Part shown: in pieces, positions 45,324-53,166 of the stretch | Layout of the letters: every line of letters starts with the position of its first letter | Position numbering within the stretch: position 1 is the first letter of the stretch | The notes under the pieces: generated by a model | Seen by the model: the letters and a program-made list of their open reading frames with translations, nothing else | Told to the model about the DNA's origin: nothing | The model's database searches: none | Made by a program: the position numbers and the translations under genes | Origin: a bacterium | GTDB lineage: Bacteria > Actinomycetota > Acidimicrobiia > Acidimicrobiales > CATQHL01 | NCBI GenBank assembly: GCA_026708055.1 | Contig: JAPOVS010000022.1 | Location: 1-64,000, forward strand | Direction of reading: 5' to 3' | DNA: 64,000 nt

Positions 45324-47110
45324 CAGACCGCCTCCTCGGCATCGTCGGCGGGGCGGGTTTCCATGCGTTCAGGGGCGCTGACGCCTAGGAGGTCGAGGGC
45401 GATGACCAGGCCGATGCGGGCCGCCTCGGTGAGCCACAGCCGGGCGGCGCGCAGCGACGAGTCGACTTCGCTGCGCAGGATCGGGCAGTCGTGGTAGAAG
45501 CCGTGGAAGGCGCCAGCCAACTCTCGCACCCAGGTGGTGAGCTTGTGGGGGGCGCGCTCGCGGGCCGCCTCGGCCACGACGTCGCCGAGGGCGTGCAGCG
45601 TGCGGAGCACCTCCAGCTCGCGCCGGTGGGTGAGCAGCTCCAGCGCGGCGTCCTCGAGCGGCGGGCGCGTTGTGCCGCGCTCGGCGGCGGTGGCCATCAG
45701 CGAGCAGATGCGGGCGTGGGCGTACTGCACGTAGAACACGGGGTTCTCCATGGACTGCGCCGCTGCGACGTCCAAGTCGATGGTCTGGCGGCTGCCGAGG
45801 GACTGCAGCAGGAACGTCATGCGGGCGGCGTCGGGCCCGACGAGGTCCACCAGGTCGTCGAGCAGCACCACGTTGCCGGCCCTCTTGGAGATCTTGGCCT
45901 CGGCGCCGCCGCGCATCACCGTGACGAGCTGCCCCAGCACGATCTCCAACTGCTCACGGCGGTGCCCGAGGGCGCAGACGCCAGCCGCTAGGGGGGCAAT
46001 GTGGCCGTGGTGGTCGGCACCCCAAACGTTGATGAGAAGATCGAAGCCGCGGTCCAGCTTGTCGGCGTGGTAGGCGATGTCGGGCAACAGGTAGGTGGGC
46101 TCGCCGTTGGAACGGACGAGCACCCGGTCGCCGCCGCGGGAGGCGCGAGCGGCATCCCCGCCGAGGACTGCCGGGACCGGTCCGTCGCCGGTGTCCCGGT
46201 CGCCCCGGAGCGCTCCCTCGTGGACGGCATCGTCGCCGTCGCCGACCGGGGCGCCGGCCGCGGCCGGGCGCCCGCCGGCGGGGACGGCACCAGCGATGCG
46301 CAACCACACGGCGCCGTCGGCGCGGTAGGCGGCGCCTCTGCCCTCAAGAGTCTCCAGCGTGGCGGCGACGGCCCCTGAACTCACCAGGGCGCGCTCGCTG
46401 GACCAGGTGTCGAACCGCACGCCGAGACGCGCCAAGCTCTCGGCCACATCGCGGCGGGCGCGGACGTAGCCCCACTCCAGGGCGTCGGCGCCGTCGGGCA
46501 TCTCGGCGGCCCACTCGCGCACGTAGTCGGCGCGGTAGCCGTCCACAGGCGGCTCGCTGCCCTCCTTGCGGGCCACCAGCGACTCGGCGAAGGCGTCCAT
46601 CTGGCGGCCGCGGTCGTTGAGGTAGTACTCCCGGTGCGGGGCGAAGCCGCAGCGGGCCAGGATGTTGCAGAGGCTGTCGCCATAGGCGGCCCAGCGCCCG
46701 CCGCCCACGTGCAGCGGCCCGGTGGGGTTGGCGCTCACGAACTCCACGTTCACCGCCGTCCCGGCGCCGAAGTCACAACGGGCGTAGCCGTCCGTGCCCT
46801 GGGCGACCACCTGGCGCAGCACGTCGTGCAGCCAGCCGTCGTCGAGGTGGAAGTTCACGAACCCCGGCCCCGCCACCTCCACCCGGCGCAGGTGGGCGGG
46901 AGGGTCGGCGGCGATGCGCTCGGCCAGGCTCTCGGCCAGGTCGAGCGGGCGGCGGCCAGCTGCCTTGGCGCAGACCAGCGCCACGTTCGAGGACCAGTCA
47001 CCGTGCTCGGCGCGTGCCGGGCGACCGATCTCGATCGTGGCAGGCAGAGGCTCGACACCGGCGGCGCCGAGCGCGGCGCGCAGGGCGTCGAGCAGGTGCC
47101 TCCGAATCAT
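45323..47110 (-). CDS. argS: Arginyl-tRNA synthetase with an unusual internal insert
   Basis: 595 residues. A class I synthetase charging tRNA-Arg. HIGH motif HVGG in FVSANPTGPLHVGGGRWAAYG (134-137), then RVLVRSNGEPTYLLPDIAYH, NVWGADHHGHIAPL and MRGGAEAKISKRAGNVVLLDD, with a C-terminal anticodon domain. Residues about 273-327 (after AVWLRIAGAV) form a Gly/Asp/Ala-rich insert where other ArgS proteins have a short loop. No copy of repeat families A-D was recognised there. ATG 47110 gives the family N-terminus. tRNA-Arg(CCG) lies 50 bases away on the other strand. Confidence 0.96.
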   Translation of the reverse strand: MIRRHLLDALRAALGAAGVEPLPATIEIGRPARAEHGDWSSNVALVCAKAAGRRPLDLAESLAERIAADPPAHLRRVEVAGPGFVNFHLDDGWLHDVLRQVVAQGTDGYARCDFGAGTAVNVEFVSANPTGPLHVGGGRWAAYGDSLCNILARCGFAPHREYYLNDRGRQMDAFAESLVARKEGSEPPVDGYRADYVREWAAEMPDGADALEWGYVRARRDVAESLARLGVRFDTWSSERALVSSGAVAATLETLEGRGAAYRADGAVWLRIAGAVPAGGRPAAAGAPVGDGDDAVHEGALRGDRDTGDGPVPAVLGGDAARASRGGDRVLVRSNGEPTYLLPDIAYHADKLDRGFDLLINVWGADHHGHIAPLAAGVCALGHRREQLEIVLGQLVTVMRGGAEAKISKRAGNVVLLDDLVDLVGPDAARMTFLLQSLGSRQTIDLDVAAAQSMENPVFYVQYAHARICSLMATAAERGTTRPPLEDAALELLTHRRELEVLRTLHALGDVVAEAARERAPHKLTTWVRELAGAFHGFYHDCPILRSEVDSSLRAARLWLTEAARIGLVIALDLLGVSAPERMETRPADDAEEAV

Positions 47111-47158
47111 GCGGCAGCGTACCGGTGAGGGCGCACGCAGCGTTAGCCTGCGAGTCCG

Positions 47159-47230
47159 GCCCTCGTAGCTCAGGGGATAGAGCAGCGGCCTCCGGAGCCG
47201 TGCGCGCAGGTTCGAATCCTGCCGAGGGCG
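47159..47230 (+). tRNA. tRNA-Arg(CCG)
   Basis: Acceptor GCCCTCG/CGAGGGC, discriminator G followed by CA, anticodon loop CTCCGGA giving CCG (Arg, CGG), T-arm CAGGTTCGAATCCTG. A partial copy of its 3' half follows at 47255-47295. Confidence 0.95.
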
Positions 47231-47254
47231 CAAAGCGATCGAACAACAACCGAC

Positions 47255-47295
47255 GGAGCCGTGCGCGCAGGTTCCAGAACCCCACGGAGGGCGCA
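47255..47295 (+). repeat. Partial duplicate of the tRNA-Arg 3' half
   Basis: Twenty bases identical to tRNA-Arg positions 47194-47213 (GGAGCCGTGCGCGCAGGTTC) continue with a degraded T-arm and GGAGGGCGCA, matching the tRNA's end. Such 3'-tRNA copies are typical scars or attachment sites of integrated elements. Confidence 0.8.
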
Positions 47296-47339
47296 GCGGT
47301 GGCGCGATCGGCGCCGGGCGGGAGATGAAAGGACCAACC

Positions 47340-48176
47340 GTGGCTGGACGACTCGCGGGCAAGGTGGCGGCCATCACCGGGAGCGCCAGCGGCTTCGGGG
47401 AGGCCGCGGCGCGGCTGTTCGTGGTCGAGGGCGCCCGTGTGGCGCTCGGCGACATCCAGGTGGAGGCCGGGCAGGCGATCGCCGACGACCTCGGCGAGGC
47501 GGCCCGCTTCATCCGCTGCGACGTGACCCGGGAGGAGCATGTGGCGGCGCTCGTGGACCTGGCCGTCGACAGCTTCGGGCAGCTCGACGTGATGTACAAC
47601 AACGCCGGGATCGTGGGCGCCCGGGGACCGATCGACCAGATCCCCGAGGCGGAGTGGCGGTTCACCGTCGACGTGCTGCTACACGGCGTCTTCTACGGGA
47701 TGAAGCACGCCGCCCGGGTGATGAAGCCCCGCCAGAGGGGTTCGATCATCAGCATGGCGTCCACGGCGGGGGTCATCGGCGGGCTCGGACCGCACGCCTA
47801 CGCCGCCGCCAAGCACGCCGTGGTGGGGCTCACCAAGAACGCCGGCGCCGAGCTGTGCCGCCACGGCATCCGGGTCAACTGCATCGCCCCCCACTCCATG
47901 GCCACGCCGATGGTGGCCATGGCACACTTCGGCGACCCCGACGACATCGACGGCGTACTGGCCGAACTGACCGAGAAGTCGCCGCTGGCCGGGCGACCCG
48001 GCCTGGCGTCGGACGTGGCCAACGCCGCCCTGTGGCTGGCCGGCGACGAGTCGGGCTACACCAACGGCCACTGCCTCACCACCGACGCCGGCGTGACCAC
48101 CGGCTCGAAGGCCGAGGACGCCCCCTACTCCGAACTGCTCCCGATGATCCGCGAGGCGGGCCGCACCGGCCTGTGA
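47340..48176 (+). CDS. Short-chain dehydrogenase/reductase
   Basis: 278 residues of the classical SDR family. NAD(P) motif GKVAAITGSASGFGEAAARL, NNAG in VMYNNAGIVGARG, catalytic Ser in GSIISMASTAGVIGG, and YxxxK in YAAAKHAVVGLTK. The acidic residue in ALGDIQVEAG suggests NAD preference. The substrate is not identifiable. GTG 47340 is chosen over ATG 47325 because AAAGGA lies 6 bases upstream, while the ATG abuts its own purine tract. Confidence 0.93.
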   Translation: MAGRLAGKVAAITGSASGFGEAAARLFVVEGARVALGDIQVEAGQAIADDLGEAARFIRCDVTREEHVAALVDLAVDSFGQLDVMYNNAGIVGARGPIDQIPEAEWRFTVDVLLHGVFYGMKHAARVMKPRQRGSIISMASTAGVIGGLGPHAYAAAKHAVVGLTKNAGAELCRHGIRVNCIAPHSMATPMVAMAHFGDPDDIDGVLAELTEKSPLAGRPGLASDVANAALWLAGDESGYTNGHCLTTDAGVTTGSKAEDAPYSELLPMIREAGRTGL

Positions 48177-48189
48177 CCGAACCCGCTCG

Positions 48190-48624
48190 TCAGCCCGATC
48201 GATCCAGCCAGGTCTGAAGGGTCTGGGTGGTCCAGGTGGGGACACCGGTGCCCAGGAGATCGTTGTCGTTCGTCCACACCGCGGCGCTCAGGGCCAGGGC
48301 ACAAGCAACGACCGGCCAGTCGTCGGGATCTCGCTGCGAGCGCGCCCGCGCCTCCTCCTCGAACGGCGAGTAGACCTCGGCGGCGACGACTGCCAGGTTG
48401 TTGTCCACCGCATCGAGGCACAGAATCAACAGGTCGTCCCGTTCAGCCGCAGCGAACCCGGCGGACGCCGCGACGGCACCGATGCGTCGAGGCAACTCAG
48501 CATGAACTTCGCCCAGTGTGTGCTCGGGGATACACAGGTCCAAGCGGTGGTCGCTGAGCCGCTCCCTTCCCCTGATCCGCAGTAGGTCGGCCACCAGCAC
48601 GCTGGTGTCGACCACCAGCAGCAT
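48190..48624 (-). CDS. vapC: VapC-type PIN-domain toxin
   Basis: 144 residues. PIN ribonuclease fold with acidic residues in LLVVDTSVLVADLL (D6), PEHTLGEVHAEL, DPDDWPVVACALALSAAVWTNDNDLLG. Such toxins cut RNA and are held inactive by the adjacent antitoxin. The ATG shares one base with the antitoxin stop (TGATG). It converges on the SDR gene. Confidence 0.88.
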   Translation of the reverse strand: MLLVVDTSVLVADLLRIRGRERLSDHRLDLCIPEHTLGEVHAELPRRIGAVAASAGFAAAERDDLLILCLDAVDNNLAVVAAEVYSPFEEEARARSQRDPDDWPVVACALALSAAVWTNDNDLLGTGVPTWTTQTLQTWLDRSG

Positions 48625-48878
48625 CAGCTCGTTCGGCTCCCGGGGACGACCGCCTCGACGAGGTCCTCCTCGTCCAAACCTGTCCGGTCAAGCACCCGCT
48701 GGACCGCTTCGCCGACGCGGTCCAGCGATTGGCGAACCTCCTGGCGGCTTCTCTTGGGTGCCGGAACCGGCACGAAAAAGCCGATCGGCTTGCCGTGGCG
48801 TTCGATGCGGATCGTCTCGCCCAGCTTCATCAACGCGGTCGCGTGATCCCTGAACTCCCTGACCCCGACCGAGCGCAT
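48624..48878 (-). CDS. vapB: VapB/Phd-type antitoxin
   Basis: About 84 residues. The N-terminus reads RSVGVREFRDHATALMKLGE with IRIERHGKPIGFFVPV, the Phd/YefM-type DNA-binding fold. The C-terminal tail is charged and should wrap the VapC toxin. ATG 48878 has GGAGG 6 bases upstream; a GTG three bases earlier is also possible. The pair probably represses itself through the palindrome at 48895-48918. Confidence 0.85.
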   Translation of the reverse strand: MRSVGVREFRDHATALMKLGETIRIERHGKPIGFFVPVPAPKRSRQEVRQSLDRVGEAVQRVLDRTGLDEEDLVEAVVPGSRTS

Positions 48879-48894
48879 CACAGACCTCCACTCG

Positions 48895-48918
48895 TGTGAT
48901 CACTACCGTAGTCACAGT
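48895..48918. promoter_or_regulatory. Imperfect palindrome upstream of vapBC
   Basis: TGTGATCACTACCGTAGTCA with flanking bases forms an imperfect inverted repeat centred on ACTACCGTAGT, 17 bases before the vapB start. A plausible operator for VapBC autoregulation; no direct evidence. Confidence 0.4.
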
Positions 48919-48986
48919 ATCTCGGCCGGCACGATGCGCGCTGCCCGGACCGGTGACCGCGGCACCCGGCGGTACCATCGACGGCG

Positions 48987-50153
48987 ATGAGCGACACGAT
49001 GACCGCGCCGGCGGCGCCCGCCCCCAAGCCCCGCTGGACCTACCAGTGGAAGGAGCTCTACGAGGAGGTCATCACCAGCGGGCTGTGCACCGGCTGCGCC
49101 GGCTGCGTCATCGCCTGCCCCCACGACGTGATCGGCTACCGCCACGAGCCCGGCCAGTACTACCCGTTCCACCTGGAGGAGGAGCTGGGCCTGGAGGACT
49201 GCGTCCACGGCGTGAAGGGCTGCACCTCCTGCACCCGGGCCTGCCCCCGCTTCCGGGCCTGGGAGCCCGAGGCCGACGAGCACCTCTTCGGTCGCCGCCG
49301 CAGCGACGACGAGCCCTCGGGCGTCTACAAGGACATCATCCTGACCCGCGCCAGCGACGACTTCGTCTACGAGGTCGGCCAGGACGGCGGGCTGGTGTCG
49401 GCCATCCTCATCTGGTGCCTGGAGAACGGCATCATCGACGGCGCCCTGGTGTCGCACCTGGAGGGCGAGGCCGCCGGCTGGAAGGCCATCCCCGGCGTGG
49501 CCACCGACCGCGACGAGGTACTGGCCGCCGCCGGCAGCCGCTACACCTACTCGGCCAACACCATGGCGTACCCCGAGGCCGCCGAGCGGGGACTGAAGGA
49601 GCTGGCGCTGGTGGGCATGAGCTGCCAGACCTCCATCGGGCCGGTCATGTGGCACCGCAAGGTGGGCAAGGTGGGGCGGCCCATCAAGCTGAACATCGGC
49701 CTGCTGTGCTCCAAGAGCTTCGACGACTCGCTGTTCGACGAACTCTTCTGGATCAAGTACGGGCTGCGCAAAGAAGACATCAAGAAGATGAACATCAAGG
49801 GCGTCTTCCAGGTGTGGATGCACAACGGCGACTACCACGAGATCAGCCTGAAGGAGTGCCACGCCTGGACCCGGGAGGGCTGCCTGCACTGCCCCGACTT
49901 CGCCGCCGAGCACGCCGACATCTCCACCGGCGGCATCGGCGACGTCAGCGACTGGACCCTCACGGTGGTGCGCACGCCGCTGGGGCGGGAGATCATCGTG
50001 CGGATGCTGCAGGAGGGGGTGATCGAGGGGCGGCCCGGCGACGCCGACCCGGGCGCCATCGCCCTCATGCACAAACTCTCGGCCAAGAGCCGCCAGCGCT
50101 GGCCCGACTGGGCGGCGCCCGAGGCCCGGGTGGGGCTGCCTTCCCGGGGGTGA
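48987..50153 (+). CDS. FrhB-like coenzyme F420 hydrogenase/dehydrogenase beta-subunit protein
   Basis: 388 residues. Two 4Fe-4S motifs: CTGCAGCVIACP (Cys 34, 37, 40, 44) and Cys 72, 79, 82, 86 (CTSCTRACP). The FrhB-type F420/FAD domain follows, with DGGLVSAILIWCLENGIIDG, YSANTMAYPEAAERG, LVGMSCQTSIGPVMW and LNIGLLCSKSF. No hydrogenase large subunit is nearby, so it is probably a stand-alone F420-ferredoxin-type oxidoreductase. TACCAT ends 8 bases before the ATG. Confidence 0.92.
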   Translation: MSDTMTAPAAPAPKPRWTYQWKELYEEVITSGLCTGCAGCVIACPHDVIGYRHEPGQYYPFHLEEELGLEDCVHGVKGCTSCTRACPRFRAWEPEADEHLFGRRRSDDEPSGVYKDIILTRASDDFVYEVGQDGGLVSAILIWCLENGIIDGALVSHLEGEAAGWKAIPGVATDRDEVLAAAGSRYTYSANTMAYPEAAERGLKELALVGMSCQTSIGPVMWHRKVGKVGRPIKLNIGLLCSKSFDDSLFDELFWIKYGLRKEDIKKMNIKGVFQVWMHNGDYHEISLKECHAWTREGCLHCPDFAAEHADISTGGIGDVSDWTLTVVRTPLGREIIVRMLQEGVIEGRPGDADPGAIALMHKLSAKSRQRWPDWAAPEARVGLPSRG

Positions 50154-50176
50154 CCGCGGGGGCGGGGCCCCCGCGG
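50154..50176. terminator. Hairpin between convergent genes
   Basis: CCGCGGGGGC - GGG - GCCCCCGCGG, a perfect 10-base stem starting at the base after the FrhB-like stop codon and ending 23 bases from the stop of the convergent lipoprotein gene. Probably ends transcription from both sides. Confidence 0.7.
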
Positions 50177-50199
50177 GTGTTGGGCAGTCCGGGGAGGGG

Positions 50200-50574
50200 T
50201 CAGCTGCGGGTGTTGGCGGCTCGGCAGTCGGCGAAGATGGCCGAGAGGCGGGCGGCGGTGGATTCCGCGTCTTCGTCGATGATGTTGCCGGCGTCGTCCT
50301 TCACGTCGTCGTCGAGCTGCTTGAAGTCCTCGAAGCTGATCTCGGTCCGGACGCGGTCGTAGGCGCAGGCGCAGTACCGCGGGGCCACCGGGCTGATCCG
50401 GGGGTCGGTCTCGGCGGCCAGCTCGCAGCCGCTGATGAAGTTGGTCTCGACGGTGTCGTCGAAGGACGTGGGCTCGCCGCCCTCGCCGCAGGCCGCCAGC
50501 AGCAGGACCATTGCGGCGCACACGCCCACCAGAGCCAGCCGCGGCCCGCGCACGCCTCGACCCGAACGATCCAT
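50200..50574 (-). CDS. Small secreted lipoprotein
   Basis: 124 residues. Signal peptide with lipobox LLAAC (Cys29). The mature part has Cys in ISGCELAAETD, YCACAYDRVR and FADCRAAN, with a helix-rich acidic middle; the CACAYD pattern resembles small actinobacterial lipoproteins with two disulfides. Function unknown. It begins 12 bases after the uracil-DNA glycosylase stop on the same strand. Confidence 0.82.
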   Translation of the reverse strand: MDRSGRGVRGPRLALVGVCAAMVLLLAACGEGGEPTSFDDTVETNFISGCELAAETDPRISPVAPRYCACAYDRVRTEISFEDFKQLDDDVKDDAGNIIDEDAESTAARLSAIFADCRAANTRS

Positions 50575-50586
50575 GACTGGCGCAGG

Positions 50587-51339
50587 CTATCCGGCGAGGC
50601 GGCGGGCCCGGTCGAAGACGGCGTCCAGCATGTCCTCGGTGAGCCGGCCGGTGAAGGTGTTCTGCTGGCTCACGTGGTAGCAGCAGAGCAGGGTGCGCCC
50701 GCCGCCCAGCGGCACCTCCAACCCATGCGCGAAGCGGGGCCGGGGACGCAGGTCCCAGTGCCGCGCCACCGCGGCGCAGGCCAGACCGCCCAGCGCCACC
50801 ACCACCCGCACCTGCGCCAGCGCCGCCAACTCGGCCGTGAAGAAGCCGCTGCAGGCGGCGAACTCCTCGCCGGTCGGCTTGTTGGCGGGCGGCGCGCACT
50901 TCACCGGCGAGGTGACCCAGGCGCCGGTGAGGCGCAGCCCGTCGGCGGCGTGGAGGGCCTCGGGCTGGTTGGCGAAGCCCGCCCGCCACAGCGCCCGGTA
51001 GAGCCACTCGCCGGAACGGTCGCCGGTGAACATGCGCCCCGTGCGGTTGGCGCCGTGCGCGGCGGGCGCCAACCCCACCACCAGCAGGCGGGCCTCGGGG
51101 TCGCCGAAGCCCGGCACCGCCCGGCCCCAGTAGTCCTCGCCGGCGAAGGCGGCCCGGCGGGTGCGCGCCACCTCCTCCCGCCACGCCACCAGCCGCGGGC
51201 ACGCCCGACACGCCACCACCTCGGCCTCCAGAGCCCCCAGCCGTTCAGCCGCCGAGACCTGGACCCCTGCAGCGGTCCTGCCAAGCACATCCCCGGCATC
51301 TCCGTGCCTGGGCCCCGTCGCGCCACCGGAGGACCTCAT
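50587..51339 (-). CDS. udgB: Family 5 uracil-DNA glycosylase (UdgB)
   Basis: 250 residues. Removes uracil and other deaminated bases from DNA. 4Fe-4S cysteines are CRAC (44, 47), KCAPPANKP and AACSGFF. The active-site segment GLAPAAHGANRTGRMFTGD has Ala-His where family 4 has Gly-Glu/Asn, which is typical of UdgB. The end has CCYHVSQQNTFTGRLTEDM. The first 28 residues are poorly conserved, so a later start is possible. TAGCGT lies 7 bases before ATG 51339. Confidence 0.92.
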   Translation of the reverse strand: MRSSGGATGPRHGDAGDVLGRTAAGVQVSAAERLGALEAEVVACRACPRLVAWREEVARTRRAAFAGEDYWGRAVPGFGDPEARLLVVGLAPAAHGANRTGRMFTGDRSGEWLYRALWRAGFANQPEALHAADGLRLTGAWVTSPVKCAPPANKPTGEEFAACSGFFTAELAALAQVRVVVALGGLACAAVARHWDLRPRPRFAHGLEVPLGGGRTLLCCYHVSQQNTFTGRLTEDMLDAVFDRARRLAG

Positions 51340-51452
51340 CTCCCGGACGCTAACCGGTGCCGTCCGGGGGATGTGACGCTCCCGGCGACCGGGACGTCCC
51401 CAACACTCCTACCGTCCCGTAGCTGTCACACCCCTGTAGCTATCATCGCCGC

Positions 51453-52382
51453 ATAGCGTCAAACACTGTCGGGCAAGCACCCCCGCCACCGCCCGACGAT
51501 CGGGATGAGGCACTGCACCAAGTCCTCGACGACGGGGTCGTTTGGGGGGACGCGGAACTCTGGCTGGAGCGTCTGCCGGCAGAGTCGGTGGACCTGTTCT
51601 TCACCTCGCCCCCCTATGCCGACGCTCGGGCTTACTCGCGGATCCACCCGGACAACTACGTCGAGTGGTTCCTGCCCTTCGCCGCGGCGATGCGCGAGGC
51701 AACAGGCCCGACCGGATCGTTCGTGCTCAACATCAAGAACCGGGTGGCGAAATCAGGAGAACTGCAGGGCCAGCGTCACCCGTACGTCTACGAGTTGGTG
51801 CTCGCCATGCAAAGGATGGGTTGGCGGTGGGTCGAGACGTACATCTGGGCCAAGCCGAACGCCATCCCCGGCCGGTTCGGGCCGCGGACCAAGGACAGCT
51901 TCGAGTACGTGTACCACTTCGCCAAAGGGCCCAAGCCGTTCTTCGACCTCGACGCGGTGCGAGTCCCCTACAAGGCCGATCCGGCAGAGATCGCCAGGCG
52001 GCTCGGCGACCCCAACGGCCGCAAGAACACCGACGCCGGGTTCGGTCGGGACAGGACCAAGACCTACGGTTGCGGCGGCGCCGATCCGGGAAACGTCATC
52101 GCCGTCAGCCAGAGCTACAACCAGCACCACGGTCCGGCAGGACGCCACACCGCCGTCATGCCCGAGGGCCTCGCGGAGTTCTTCGTGAAGCTGGCCTGCC
52201 CACCCGGCGGGGTTGTCGTGGACCCGTTTGCAGGGTCGGGCACCACGATGGTCGCGGCGCGCCGCCACGGACGGCGGGCCGGTGGAATCGAGTTGCTCGA
52301 CGAATACGTCGCCGTGGCGACCGAACGGCTCGCCGACGACTGCGTCCAGGAGGAGTTGGGGCTACTCCGTGTCGCTATCTGA
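51453..52382 (+). CDS. Orphan beta-type DNA methyltransferase (N4-C or N6-A) with non-standard start
   Basis: SAM-dependent DNA methyltransferase of permuted (beta) order: the catalytic motif FFTSPPY comes first, then the target region (TYIWAKPNAIPGRFGPRTKD), and the SAM motif VVDPFAGSGTT near the end. The first ordinary start, GTG 51588, begins right at VDLFFTSPPY and would remove the expected WGDAELWLERLPAES lead-in, which is encoded in frame upstream. No ATG, GTG or TTG lies in that open stretch (51423-51587). TATCAT ends 6 bases before an in-frame ATA at 51453, copying the leaderless spacing seen elsewhere, so I place the start there. No restriction enzyme is adjacent. Confidence 0.8.
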   Translation: MASNTVGQAPPPPPDDRDEALHQVLDDGVVWGDAELWLERLPAESVDLFFTSPPYADARAYSRIHPDNYVEWFLPFAAAMREATGPTGSFVLNIKNRVAKSGELQGQRHPYVYELVLAMQRMGWRWVETYIWAKPNAIPGRFGPRTKDSFEYVYHFAKGPKPFFDLDAVRVPYKADPAEIARRLGDPNGRKNTDAGFGRDRTKTYGCGGADPGNVIAVSQSYNQHHGPAGRHTAVMPEGLAEFFVKLACPPGGVVVDPFAGSGTTMVAARRHGRRAGGIELLDEYVAVATERLADDCVQEELGLLRVAI

Positions 52383-52489
52383 CACCGACCGCGCCGCCCT
52401 CTCCGCCGCGGGCACAACTCCCGATCCCGTCTCCCGCCAAGGCGTAACGCATCATCGATCTCGCCCGGCCGGCCGAAGAACGTGTCGCT

Positions 52490-52789
52490 TCACGCCACCG
52501 GGGTCCGCCGACGCTTCAAGCGCACATCCACGTCGTAGCCGAACACGCGCGCCACGGCGTGAAGGGTCTCGAGGCGCGGGCTGTGTCCCGCCGACTCGAG
52601 ACGGGAGATCGCGCTGCGCGGCACTCCTACGGCTTCGGCGAGTTGCTGCTGCGTCCAGTTCCGTTGCTCGCGCAGGGCGCGCAGCTGGCCGACTATCGCG
52701 CGCCTCAGTCGCAGCGTCTCGTACTCCGCCTGGATTTCGGCGTCGTCGGCGACGATCTCTTCAATGTGCGCTCGGGCGTTGCTGGCCAT
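52490..52789 (-). CDS. higA: HigA-type Xre antitoxin
   Basis: 99 residues. C-terminal helix-turn-helix (LREQRNWTQQQLAEAVGVPR, SAISRLESAGHSPRLETL) with a basic tail. The order toxin then antitoxin is that of higBA systems. ATG 52789 has GAGGAG 5 bases upstream and overlaps the end of higB by 29 bases. It should repress the locus promoter at 53130-53158. Confidence 0.88.
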   Translation of the reverse strand: MASNARAHIEEIVADDAEIQAEYETLRLRRAIVGQLRALREQRNWTQQQLAEAVGVPRSAISRLESAGHSPRLETLHAVARVFGYDVDVRLKRRRTPVA

Positions 52790-53129
52790 GACGGCTCCTC
52801 CAATCCGCAAGCCGCCGCCGGGCGGTGGCGAGTTCTCGTCTATCAAGGGTCTGAGACCGCTTTCGCCACGCGTGGAGGAGGACGTATCTGCCTCCAAGTA
52901 CGGCGAAAGCGATCCGGTGCGAGCGGGGCCGCAGCTCGAAGATGCGCTCGGCGCGGTCGATGATCCGGGATTCGGGCATACGCAGCGCGCTCCCCCGTTC
53001 CTCAAGTTCCACAATCAGGTCGAGGATCGCCGCCACGTCGCGCTTGTCCCCCGAGCGCCCAAGTCATTCCACGTAGTCCGCTACAGGCTCGTCGCCTCTG
53101 GCCGTCCCGTAGTAGACGACATCCGGCAC
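52761..53129 (-). pseudogene. higB: HigB-type toxin interrupted by a TGA codon
   Basis: Read from GTG 53129, the frame encodes a HigB/RelE-like toxin: PDVVYYGTARGDEPVADYVE, then a TGA (53066-53064), then LGRSGDKRDVAAILDLIVEL and the toxin core ending YVLLHAWRKRSQTLDRRE. Both halves are in one frame and match the family layout, so a single base change, for example TGG to TGA, has cut the protein after residue 21. TACACT ends exactly 6 bases before the GTG, supporting that start. A fragment from ATG 53036 could still be made, but it lacks the first strand. Confidence 0.8.
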
Positions 53130-53158
53130 ACACGAAGTGTAGCATATATGTGACAGAC
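53130..53158 (-). promoter_or_regulatory. higBA promoter and operator region
   Basis: On the minus strand TGTCACATATATGCTACACT holds the self-complementary CATATATG next to the TACACT -10 box. AT-rich for this genome and placed for HigA autorepression. Confidence 0.45.
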
Positions 53159-53166
53159 ACGGCTGG

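Noticed and set aside
51588-52382. Methyltransferase starting at GTG 51588
   Set aside because: It would begin at the first residue of the catalytic motif region and drop the in-frame conserved lead-in, so it is treated as a minimal form rather than the true start.
53064-53066. TGA in higB read as selenocysteine
   Set aside because: No selenocysteine-insertion-like hairpin was recognised, and HigB toxins have no cysteine at this position; a nonsense mutation or sequencing error is simpler.
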